Positions 1-8,797 of a DNA stretch of 64,000 bases are shown one piece after another. The stretch is taken from positions 66,204,281 through 66,268,280 of the forward strand of contig CM043956.1 in the NCBI GenBank assembly GCA_014529385.2, read 5' to 3'. How positions within the stretch are numbered: position 1 is the first letter of the stretch; every line of letters begins with the position of its first letter. The position numbers and the translations under genes were made by a program. Under the pieces are notes generated by a model. It was given only the letters and a program-made list of their open reading frames with translations. It had not been told where the DNA came from and made no database searches. The stretch comes from Adiantum capillus-veneris. Lineage: Eukaryota; Streptophyta; Polypodiopsida; Polypodiales; Pteridaceae.

Positions 1-326
1 AGGTAAAAAGTTTTCTTGACTTCTCCAACATTCTAAAATACCAATGGGGAGTTAAAAACCACTTGCATATGGAGGGGTCGGCTCAAGATGCTTCCAGAGA
101 CACAACAAACAGGATGGGGACACTCTGCAGGAGCCACTGGAGGGACATCATGGTGGGGCCCACATACATTATCAACCCTTATGGAGCCTCCACGACCTAA
201 AAGGATATTTTTAATGAAAAAATAAGTCCCTTATTTGCATAATTGAAGGAATGGTCAAAAGGGAACCTAACTATGGTTAATTACCTACCCTAGTCAAGTT
301 TAACCTAACCCAAGGTCTTGTACAGC

Positions 327-336
327 TATAAAAAGG
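327..336 (+). promoter_or_regulatory. LTR TATA box, element 1
   Basis: TATAAAAAGG stands in an otherwise non-coding LTR and recurs at 9879-9888 in the 3' LTR. It is the likely core promoter for the element's genomic RNA, with a start about 30 bases downstream near the CA-rich stretch at 350-365. This is inferred from motif and position. Confidence 0.6.
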
Positions 337-412
337 CCCTTTGGCAAGCACAAAAATACACACACCTACTCCATTGATGCAAATAAGCTCCTCTAAGGTT
401 AGGGAAGCCCTA

Positions 413-594
413 ATCTCTCTCTCCTCTTGTCTCCCTATCCATTTCCTAAGCTCGCTATCATAAGCGGCACCATAGAGAGAGCATCAATATGCTATTGCTA
501 CCATTCTCTCTCCTCTTGTCTCCCTATCCATTTCCTAAGCTCGCTATCATAAGCGGCACCATAGAGAGAGCATCAATATGCTATTTCTACCATT
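413..594 (+). repeat. Tandem duplication (about 91 bp x 2) in LTR 1
   Basis: Two near-identical units start with TCTCTCCTCTTGTCTCCC and end near CAATATGCTATT and CTACCATTCTC. They contain the palindrome-like CTATCATAAGCGGCACCATAG. The same pair is in the 3' LTR (about 9966-10147), so the duplication predates this insertion. It lies in the probable transcribed leader of the LTR. Confidence 0.85.
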
Positions 595-1107
595 CTCTTG
601 AAAACATTTCTGTTATCATACTCATCCCTAAATAAGGATTGTAGATTCTATATGAGAGCAAGGATATCAAGTTCAATGATCTATCTGATGGTTTGATCAA
701 CAAATCGTTGCAATTGGGGTGTCGTCGTCACACTTTTGCTCTAAACGCATGTAAAATTGGTAAGCCTATCTTGGCAGCTTCTCATATTTTGTGCTCATTG
801 GGTTTCTTGTTTGTTGAGAAAGTTTTTTGTGCACCATGGTGTCTATTTGCTTGGCTTCTCTCCTTATGTTGTGTGTAAGTAAGTCTTGGGGCTGCATAGA
901 TGGAGAAGAGCTCTCTATGCATGCCGCCTTATGTGTGTAAGTAGTCTCTTTTTTTGGGAAAGGAAAGGAGCTGTCAAGTATTTGTGCATTATGGTGTTTT
1001 GAGTTTTGAGGTTTTGTGCTTGCTTTTCTTAGAAGTATATGAGCACTAATATGGTGAAGGTCAATCTTTGCATGTGAGTTTGTGCAGTGTTCAAAGGGAT
1101 TGCTTAA

Positions 1108-2443
1108 CACTAGGTTGGTAACCTAACCGGACATAAAAGTGTCCTTTCAGGGTTTTGAAAAAAACCTCCAAAACCATAGTAGATCCACTCATTTTGTAAA
1201 ATCCTTTCATGAGGTTATAGTTGAAGGCCTACTACACATGGAAAAAATAAGAGACTTGTAAAGTTTCTCATCTTTTGGTCACTCCAAGCCTCCAAAGTTG
1301 ATGGACCAGTACATTTTCATCAAAACAGTCATTTCTTTCATTTTTTTGTATAAAAATAAGATTAGGGATTTTGTAGGACTTGAGATAAATTCCCTAGTTA
1401 AATTCGATGGGTTGGTGATCATTACATATGATTGCTTCTAACTCACTATTTTTTGTTTTGCCAAAAGAAATAGGGACAAAAAAGTTGAATTTTTACCATT
1501 CTGCAAACCTATCATCAAAGTTTGTATAGCCACACTGAATAGAAATAATATATGCATATTTTCTTAGTTCCCTACTGTCCTTTAGGTTCATAAGGAGCCA
1601 TGGAGCATGTAAAAAGAATAATACATCTCTTACCAAGGAGAATCTTGGGGACAAAGATGAAGTGCTAAATATAGCAAACATGAAAAAACTAGGTTCAACA
1701 TTATGAGTTGTAGAATCCCATAGAAACTGTTGAATATCTAGCCGACTTTGATCCTTATGACTAGATATGGTTACTACCTACAAAATGCATACAGTTGTCA
1801 CAAGAAACTAGCAATATTGAAAAAGCTATACTTGATATACTAGAATGTTTCGTTTCTTCTATAATAGAAAAAATCAACCATCGTTGTGTACTATGCAAAA
1901 TAGGGTATTAGGTGCCCCAAAACTCAAGGAATATTAGCTTTATGTTACAATATGGGACATAGAAAATCAAAACTACATTTGGATATCATGAAAGCCACCA
2001 AAAAAAGCATAGAAGAGCTAAAATTGGCTAAAAAACAGGATTTGACAATTTTTGTAATTTGGTCATAACTTACAACTTTAACATTTATTTCTCCCTAGAA
2101 GCATCAGGACATGTTGAGGACTACTAAAGATAGTTCTCTAGAATTATAGACCTCACAAACATGGATTCTAGAGTGGTATAGTTGCAAAAAGTTGAAAAAA
2201 GCCAAAAACAGGACCCGTTTTTTCATACAGTTTAGGTTGTGAAATGTTGTGCAAAGAGAAGGTTAAAGATGGAATTGATATTCCAAAAAAATGTCGAGTT
2301 TTTTTCAGCTCATGAGACAACTTTCTAGATAGATAGCACCTCAAAATCCATTTTGAAACTCTTGACATAATTCAAGGAAAATGGTCACTAACAGGACATA
2401 AAAGTGTCCCAGGACATAAAAGTGTCTCATTACCAACCTAGTG
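1108..2443 (+). mobile_element. TTAA-flanked TIR element, copy a (in 5' LTR 1)
   Basis: It begins CACTAGGTTGGTAA and ends with the inverse, flanked by TTAA on both sides (1104-1107 and 2444-2447). The matching empty site, GATTGCTTAAGGAG, is present at about 11437-11450. GGACATAAAAGTGTCC occurs near both ends in the same orientation and is doubled at the right end of this copy. No long ORF is present, so the element is probably non-autonomous. TTAA targets are typical of piggyBac-type transposases. The CACTA start could suggest the CACTA superfamily, but that superfamily makes 3-bp duplications. Confidence 0.9.
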
Positions 2444-2500
2444 TTAAGGAGTGTGTGTTGAATGGTTGAAGGGCATTTTGTGTTGAAGCACATAAGGAAG

Positions 2501-2506
<6 letters not shown>

Positions 2507-2557
<51 letters not shown>
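2507..2557 (+). repeat. (GT)n microsatellite in 5' LTR 1
   Basis: An uninterrupted GT tract of about 50 bases. The 3' LTR equivalent near 11505-11522 is much shorter, so the tract has changed length since or during insertion. Confidence 0.95.
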
Positions 2558-2561
<4 letters not shown>

Positions 2562-2702
2562 ATATGGTTTGTTTTGGTTTTCTTCTTTCTCGATAAAAGA
2601 GGGTGGTGCCCCGAAGAAATATGTGTGTGTAGGGTTCACGGAGTGGTTGTCTGGTGGGAGCCTTGAGTTGAGCCACATTTCAAAAATCCGCTCTCATAAA
2701 AC

Positions 2703-2720
2703 TGGTGCCCCTACGGAGGA
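2703..2720 (+). other. Primer binding site, element 1
   Basis: TGGTGCCCCTACGGAGG follows the LTR end after a short spacer. Element 2 has TGGTGCCCCCACTGAGG at the same place, and element 3 has a mutated version on the minus strand. A site starting TGG is expected to pair with a tRNA CCA end. Which tRNA was not determined. Confidence 0.8.
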
Positions 2721-2748
2721 ACTTTCCTAATTGCCTTCTATTCTCCTC

Positions 2749-2961
2749 ATGAACAATAGAGTTGCACCATATGCTTTTCATTTTTCACAACGCATTAGAA
2801 TTAACATTTGTGTAGATCGCAAATTATTTTACCAACAACGCATTGTTTTTATGTTTGGAGCAGAACGACTTGGTGAAATCTTGTCATCTTCAAATCCCAT
2901 CATTCTTCCATTCATTAATTATGATGATTCATTTGATGTCCATGTTTTTATTTTGTTTTGA
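2749..2961 (+). CDS. Leader ORF A of gypsy element 1 (70 aa, unknown)
   Basis: The first ATG of this frame is at 2749 and gives a 70-residue protein. It is clearly related to the 72-residue ORF at 48347 in element 2, with shared blocks such as FMFGA, GEIL, NP-ILP-INY and FDVHVFILF, and to a decayed ORF in element 3. It is also related to its neighbour at 3045. No signal peptide, zinc motif or known domain is recognised. The C-terminal half is hydrophobic and beta-like. It lies between primer site and gag, where Ogre-type Tat elements also carry an extra ORF. Conservation across three diverged elements argues that it was translated. Function unknown. Confidence 0.7.
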   Translation: MNNRVAPYAFHFSQRIRINICVDRKLFYQQRIVFMFGAERLGEILSSSNPIILPFINYDDSFDVHVFILF

Positions 2962-3044
2962 GGCAGGGACAAGAGGCGCTTAGATAGCGATCCACTCAAA
3001 GGAAACTTTCTTCAAGAGAAAGAAAAAGGAGAACACATTGTCAC

Positions 3045-3257
3045 ATGAACCAACCTGGAGCTGCTTCTCCTTTTACACCCATAGCTCATCAATATGTGCA
3101 CATCATAATTGCTACAAAATTTAGATTTCAAGCAACCATTAGGAGAATTTTTGGACCCACTCGCCTTAATGAAATTAATGCCTCAATCAACCCTTTTATT
3201 TTGCCTATGATAAATTATGAACTAACACTTGATGTATATATTTTCATTTTGATGTGA
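3045..3257 (+). CDS. Leader ORF B of gypsy element 1 (70 aa, unknown)
   Basis: ATG at 3045 gives 70 residues. The closest relative is the 70-residue ORF at 48113 in element 2, sharing VHII, RRI-GP-RL-EINAS, NPFILP and LDVYIF-L. It also shares the frame F-G--R--EI--S-NP-ILP-INY----DV--FIL with leader ORF A, so A and B look like an ancient tandem duplication. It ends about 50 bases before the gag ATG. The family is not recognised and no catalytic residues are evident. Confidence 0.7.
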   Translation: MNQPGAASPFTPIAHQYVHIIIATKFRFQATIRRIFGPTRLNEINASINPFILPMINYELTLDVYIFILM

Positions 3258-3310
3258 TCACTCATCGTAGTCAAAACTTTGTGGTACACAAACCTCCTTG
3301 TATTGTAAAA

Positions 3311-4456
3311 ATGTCAAGCACTTTTCCTACCTTTCATTCTAAAAATGGTGAGGATGCACAAGAATTTTTGGATAATTTGGAGATGGCACACCTCATCTCT
3401 GGGAGAGATCAAGAAGAGGTAAAGCTGCGTGCTTTTCCACTCGTTCTCAAAGGGGAGGCTAAGGCATGGTACGAGGCCTTGCAACCTCAAAACAAAACCA
3501 ATTGGGAGAGGCTACGTGCAATTTTTCTTGCCAAATTTGGGCAAGGAGATACTCCAGAGGGTCTTTGGAAGTGTCTACTTCAACATAAACAGGTATTCCT
3601 TGAAGACTACCCATCTTATGAGGCCGTTTTCCTTAACCTATGGGATAGATGGGAGGCTACCTTACAAAACCAAGGTGGTGCACCAAACTTTCTAAAGAAA
3701 GATAGGTTCATGGCTGGCTTGTATCCAATTTTGAAGACCAAGGTAGAGTTAAAATTCCCATCAACATTTGAGGAAGCACGTGAGGTGGCCATGGTCAAAT
3801 TCAAGAAGTTAAATTTTCAAGCACATAGAACAAGGGACCTAAATGAAGTCATTGAGAGGGATTCTTCACCAAGCATGGGAGCACAAGTTAGGGGCTCTCT
3901 TGCCCAAACTTCACAAATAGGGGAAGGATCACAACAAGAGATCTTGCAAAGATTAACTCAACAACTAGAGAGTCTCACCTTGAATCTAGTGCAGGGCCTA
4001 CCCCAACAACGACAACCAAGAGAAGGGAATCGCAATCAACGACGTCAAGCACAAGAGTTGAGATGCTGGAATTGCAACGAAGTTGGTCATGGCATGTTTA
4101 ATTGCCCTCACCCTCGAAGGATTCCAGGGGACATATACCCTCCTAGACCCCCTCCGTTCATGGTGCAGCAAGAGCATGCTCAAGCCCCGCAAATTCTTCG
4201 TCAACCACCACCACCTCCAGTGGCAAACATCCCTCCTGTCCCACCAGTGGAGGAAGAGAGGGGAGTAAATGTCATAAAGCTGGAAGAGGAGATAGAGGTG
4301 AGCCCTATACATTTTGATGTTATGCCAGCAGAAAAGCGCACAAGAGCACACAACAAGGATGAAGACACAAGGAATGAAGAGTCAGAACCTGCAAGGAAGG
4401 AGAGGAAGAAAAAGTCAAAGAAGGAGGAAGGAGGCAAGAAGCAGAGGTCAAGGTGA
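3311..4456 (+). CDS. gag: Gag of gypsy element 1
   Basis: Start taken at ATG 3311, where homology to the other gag begins (FPTFHSKNGEDAQEFL); upstream in-frame codons lack an ATG. About 381 residues. The N-terminal two thirds is the capsid-like retrotransposon gag region (KAWYEAL, FLKKDRFMAGLYP). A CCHC knuckle CWNCNEVGHGMFNC follows near residue 253, then a Pro-rich and a Lys/Glu-rich tail. It packages the element's RNA into cytoplasmic particles. It ends in TGA at 4454, directly followed by ATG in the same frame. Element 2 reads through the equivalent point, so this stop is probably a mutation. Confidence 0.9.
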   Translation: MSSTFPTFHSKNGEDAQEFLDNLEMAHLISGRDQEEVKLRAFPLVLKGEAKAWYEALQPQNKTNWERLRAIFLAKFGQGDTPEGLWKCLLQHKQVFLEDYPSYEAVFLNLWDRWEATLQNQGGAPNFLKKDRFMAGLYPILKTKVELKFPSTFEEAREVAMVKFKKLNFQAHRTRDLNEVIERDSSPSMGAQVRGSLAQTSQIGEGSQQEILQRLTQQLESLTLNLVQGLPQQRQPREGNRNQRRQAQELRCWNCNEVGHGMFNCPHPRRIPGDIYPPRPPPFMVQQEHAQAPQILRQPPPPPVANIPPVPPVEEERGVNVIKLEEEIEVSPIHFDVMPAEKRTRAHNKDEDTRNEESEPARKERKKKSKKEEGGKKQRSR

Positions 4457-6253
4457 ATGGAGATAGGCATCAACGATTTTCCATTAGGAAAGAATATGGA
4501 ACCCTACAACATCTTAGAAGATCTGCAAACTCAAAAGCCCAATATTTCTTGGCCTCAACTCCTACATCTATCACCCAAGGTGAGAAAGCACTGGTCCAAA
4601 CTTGTAAGCACAAGACCTTCAAGAAAGAAAGAAAAGGTGACAGTAAAGGCATTGACTTCAAAGCCACAACAAGATGTGGAACCTATTGTAGATGCTTATG
4701 TAAGGGGTAGGAAGGTATCCAATGTGTATGTTGATGGTGGAGCACAAATGTGTGTGATCACGGAAAGAGCCATGAATAGACTAGGGCTTGAAATCACTAA
4801 ATCCTCTAATTGTCAAGCTAGGCTGGCCAACAATGCAAGTGTGAAGTGCCTAGGGATCATCGAGAATGTAAAAGTTTCTGTATGTAATATAGATGCACGT
4901 GTGGACATGTATGTTATGCCAGCCAAGGGGGAGGGCTATCCCATCATCCTAGGGAGGCCTTGGCTCATTGCTGTGAATGCAGATCAAAAATGGGGACGAG
5001 GACAATTGATTCTCAAAAAGGGGCAACATGTAGTATACGATTGGCATGAAGGAAAGCAGCTCGACATCAACTATGAGACCACGGATGATGAAGAAAGTAA
5101 AGAGAGTTTTGGCTCAAGCGATGAGGAAAGTTCAACCACTACATCCAATAGCGAAGAAGAATCATCTTTGGAGGTAATGGGAATCATCTTCAACACATCA
5201 AAAACTCCATCAATAGAGGTTGACCCAACAAAGGAGCAAACAAAGGATGACAAAGGTGACCACAAGCACTTTGAAGACTTTGAGAGGATGCTTGCAAAAT
5301 ATCTTACCCCTGAGGAGAAGCGGTCCTACATCGATATGCTCAAGAGGTATCCCAATTTGTTTATCACTAATTACTCACAAATTAGAGGTGTGGATGTTAT
5401 AGAGCATGGCATAGAATTAAAACCAGGTACTAAACCTGTGGCTCAAAAGCTAAGGCGCCTAGGAAAAATACAACAAGAGGCACTTTTGACAGAGGTTAAC
5501 CGACTCCTCAAAGCTGGTTTCATTTACCCTGTGTATAACTCTGAGTGGGTATCCCCAATTGTAGTAACCCCTAAAAAGAACGGAAAATGGAGGGTCTGTG
5601 TTGACTACAAACCGCTCAATGCTGCAACAAAGAGGGATCATTTTCCTCTTCCTTTCCAAGATGAAATCTTAAACGAAGTAGCCGGCTATGAATGTTACAC
5701 AGTGTGTGATGGGTATTCAGGGTATTTTCAAATCAGAATAGCAGAAGAAGATCAGTTAGAAACCACTTTCATCACACCTTGGGGTTGCTTTGCCTATAGA
5801 GTGATGCCATTTGGGCTCACAAATGCTCCTAGTACCTTTATAAGGTTTACAACTCTTGTCTTTCAGCCCTTCTTTGGAAAGTCAATTAGGGTTTTTATGG
5901 ATGACTTCTGTGTCTATAGTAGCCAAAGACTTCATTGCCAAAAAGTTGAGGAGGGGCTTAGGAGGCTTCATCAATTTGGGAGACAGCTTAACCCTGAGAA
6001 GTGTCACATTGCAGAGTCACAAGTGGTATTGCTAGGTCATGTGGTTTCTTTGCAAGGAATTCAAGAGGATCCATCAAAAGTAAATGCTCTCTTGTCACTA
6101 CAACCACCAACGACAACCAAGGAGCTCATGACTTTCAACCACAAAGTAAGGTACATGTCTCGTTTCATTCACCTTCTAGCGGAAGCTATTGCACCTTTGC
6201 ACAAGCTAGCAAACAAACCCACATTTGAATGGAGAGAGGAACACGAATTATGA
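4457..6253 (+). pseudogene. pol: Pol part 1 of gypsy element 1: protease and reverse transcriptase
   Basis: Same frame as gag, after one TGA. The protease shows VDGGAQMCVIT (Asp with GGA instead of the usual D-T/S-G) near residue 94, then the flap and the ILGRPWL segment. An acidic Ser/Glu-rich spacer follows. RT begins near LRRLGKIQQEALL, with the fingers motif KWRVCVDYKPLN, the palm motif MPFGLTNAPSTF and the catalytic VFMDDFCVYS. The frame stops at TGA 6251, but homology continues in the same frame, so this is a broken polyprotein rather than a natural end. Confidence 0.9.
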
Positions 6254-7372
6254 TTTACTGAAGTAAAGGGTATTCTCAACTCTCTTCCAACAAAAATGCC
6301 ACCAAATCCAAAGGATACATATTACATCACGCCAAGTGTAGGAATAGAGGCCATCGGTGTAGTTCTCATGAAAAAAGACCCAAAAACATGCTACATGAGG
6401 CCAGTATACTTTGCAAGCAAAGTCATGACCGCTGCAGAGAAGGGCTACACCGATATGGAGAAGGTGGTATTCACAATTATGTTTGCGGTAAGAAAGTTTC
6501 GATCATATCTCTTACCTGCACCATTTGTCATTCTCACCATGGAAAAAAATTTACCATATGTTGTGCAACACATGAGCCTCTCATCTAGGATAGCCAAATG
6601 GGTTCTAGAACTTCAAGAGTTCGAATACATTTTTCTTGTGGAAGATAGCACAAGGGCAGGTCTTGCAGACATTCTCACATACAAAGTGAGAGAAAGGAAA
6701 GAGTCACCAAAGGCAAGAGACAAAGATACACCACAAAATAATAAGGAGGAGATGGACAATGCACACATTTTGTGCTTTGATGGAGCTTACCGACAACAAC
6801 ACGATCAGGCAGCAGGGGGGGTTCTTATTCTAAGTCCACAAAGGGAAGTTCTTGTTAAGAAAGGTATCACCTTGGAAAATGTTCATTCTAATAATGAGAC
6901 TGAGTATGTCACCTTAAAGTTGGGGCTTGAAGAATGTAGAAAACTTGTCATCGAAAGACTTATAATAAGAGGTGATTCCTTACTAGTTATTAGGCAAATC
7001 CAAGGGATATGGAAGTGCAAGAACCCTACTCTAGTGGAGTGGCTTAGACAGGTGAAGGCTTTGATAAAGAACTTTGAAGCTACACAAGTACAGCATGTTG
7101 TGAGAACCCTCAACAAGGAAGCAGATTATCTCACCAATGAGAAACTTCAGATCATGGTGGGAAGTGTGAAGCTCTACGAACCAAAGTACCAAGGCCAAGA
7201 GGAATTGAAGGACATCATATTTTTCCTCCAAACTGGTGAGTGCCCTAAACACTTGGATAAAGTGCAAAGGCATAGGTTGGTAAAAAAGGCAACTCCTTAC
7301 CAACTCATAGGAGATGATATGTATCATAAAGGGAAAGATTTGGTGCTAAGAAGGGTGTCCTCTATTCAATAA
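6254..7372 (+). pseudogene. pol: Pol part 2 of element 1: dual RNase H
   Basis: This continues the pol frame after the stop at 6251. The gypsy RNase H remnant includes IEAIGVVLMKKDP, AEKGYTDMEK and AVRKFRSYLLPAPFVILT. A second, archaeal-type RNase H follows with FDGAYR, SNNETEYVTLK, IRGDSLLVIRQIQGIW and NKEADYL, giving the Asp-Glu-Asp-Asp set (the last Asp within KEADYL). Two RNase H domains in this order mark the plant Tat lineage. The frame ends in TAA 7370 with another stop, TAG, at 7376, both inside the N-terminal zinc region of integrase. Confidence 0.85.
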
Positions 7373-8616
7373 ATATAGAGAATCCTCTTTTCATGCCATG
7401 ATGATCTCTGTGGGGGTCATTTTTCTCATGATATTACAAACAGGAACATTTTGCAAGCAGGGTTTGTTTGGCCAAGTCTACACCGTGATGTCCAGCATTG
7501 GTGTAAGTCATGCAAAGGTTGTCAGATTGCTGGAAATCGACGACTCACTTACGAACCTCAAGTTCCAATAATTTCGTATGGTCCTTTTGAGAAGTGGGGT
7601 GTGGATGCAATAGGCCCCTTACCTCGCACATCTACCGGGAAGGTCTTCATCATTGTGGGAGTAGATTACATGACACGATGGGCGGAGGAAGCAAGTACAA
7701 CACGAATTACGGCCGAGGAGGTATCAAAATTTATCTTTGATCACATATGCAGTAGATTCGGCACACCATTAGAGATTTTGTCAGATCGTGGTCCAAGGTT
7801 TAGAGCAGAGCTCCTAGATAATCTTTTGACAAAGTTAAAAGTCAAACATTTGCATTCTAAACCTTACTACCCTCAGTGCAATGGGTTGGTTGAAAAGGTG
7901 AATGGAATGATATGTAAGATCATTTCTAAGCAGGTTGCAGATCGACCAAACGATTGGGATCGTCATTTGACCGCAGCTCTATGGGCATACAGAACATCTT
8001 TCAAGGTCAATTCACTCCTTTTCATTTGGTATATGGATAGGAGGCACTCCTCCCTATTGAGGTGGAGATTGCAAGCCTACGCATTCTCTCACGGGGAGCA
8101 AAGAGGCCAAAAGAAGCTTTGCAGGAAAGAATTTTAGATCTTCAACGACTTGAGCTTGATAGAGAAGAGTCCATCGAGTATTACATTGCCCAAGCCACAA
8201 TCCAAAGGGACAAAATCAACAAGAAGCTCAAGGGGAAAGGATTGAAGGAATGTATGTTGGTTCTTCGCTATGATAACCGACTTGATACTCGACTTGACAA
8301 AAAGTTTTTGCAAAGATGGGAGGGACCTTTCATGATAAGAAAAAAGTTTGGGAATGGTAGTTACAGATTAGCAGATTTATCAGGAAAACTCCACAAGACG
8401 AGAGTCAATGGATGGAGATTAAAGCCCTACTTTCAACGTATCAATCCGTTGATAGGAAGTCATCTACCTACATCGTCTAAGCTCCAAATTGGCATGGCTC
8501 CCTTCGGCTTGGCAAATGCTCCACCTATTTTTAAAGCTTTGATGTGCAAAGAAGAACCAACCTTGGAATCTCAACATACCCAAGGCAACCCTCCCATCTC
8601 CGATTTATGGGATTGA
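7373..8616 (+). pseudogene. pol: Pol part 3 of element 1: integrase
   Basis: The HHCC zinc region is readable across the stops (CHDDLCGGHF, then CKSCKGC). The core has KWGVDAIGPLP (first Asp), LSDRGPRFRAEL (second Asp) and YYPQCNGLVEKVNG (Glu). A frameshift near 8006-8060 moves the reading frame, and a TAG lies at 8038 where relatives have Gln in YGQEAL. The C-terminal part resumes at 8062, with RWEGPF, NGSYRLADL and RVNGWRLKPY. The last 50 codons beyond the family end contain PFGLANAPPIF, which resembles an RT motif. This is probably chance or a displaced scrap. Confidence 0.88.
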
Positions 8617-8684
8617 GGTAATGAAAAGCAGGTCTAATGGAGTAAAAGAGTGTATATCACTCCTCCTTTTTTTAGAAAAATGAG

Positions 8685-8715
<31 letters not shown>

Positions 8716-8797
8716 AAAAGAAGAAGAAAAAACAAAAAAAACTCTTTTGTTTCATCTAGGAGCATGAATGATCCTAGATGAAGGGGGAGGGCTAATA
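8617..8797 (+). other. Purine-rich region and polypurine tract before 3' LTR 1
   Basis: An A/G-only tract of about 60 bases runs through 8679-8745. The functional polypurine tract is probably GAAGGGGGAGGGCTAA at 8780-8795, because element 2 has GGGGAGGGCTAA at the same place. No gene is visible. Confidence 0.75.

Larger units (their letters stand above)
1..2696 (+). repeat. 5' LTR of gypsy element 1 (partial)
   Basis: It matches 9553 onward with few differences as far as the TTAA-element insertion. The end is ...CTCTCA at 2696, followed by the primer site at 2703. It contains a TATA box, a duplicated segment of about 91 bp, a complete TTAA-flanked transposon (1108-2443) and a (GT)n tract. 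The short ORF near 693-878 recurs in the 3' LTR only because the LTRs are duplicates. Confidence 0.93.

Noticed and set aside
693..1110. Short ORFs on both strands conserved with 10245-10662
   Set aside because: Conservation is fully explained by LTR duplication; no domain or independent homologue.
2341..2730. ORFs of Thr-His or Val-Cys repeats over the GT tract
   Set aside because: They are translations of a (GT)n microsatellite inside an LTR; tract length differs in the other LTR.
8500..8560. Second RT-like motif (PFGLANAPPIF) after integrase of element 1
   Set aside because: Only about 12 residues match, without the other RT motifs; most likely chance or a small displaced fragment.
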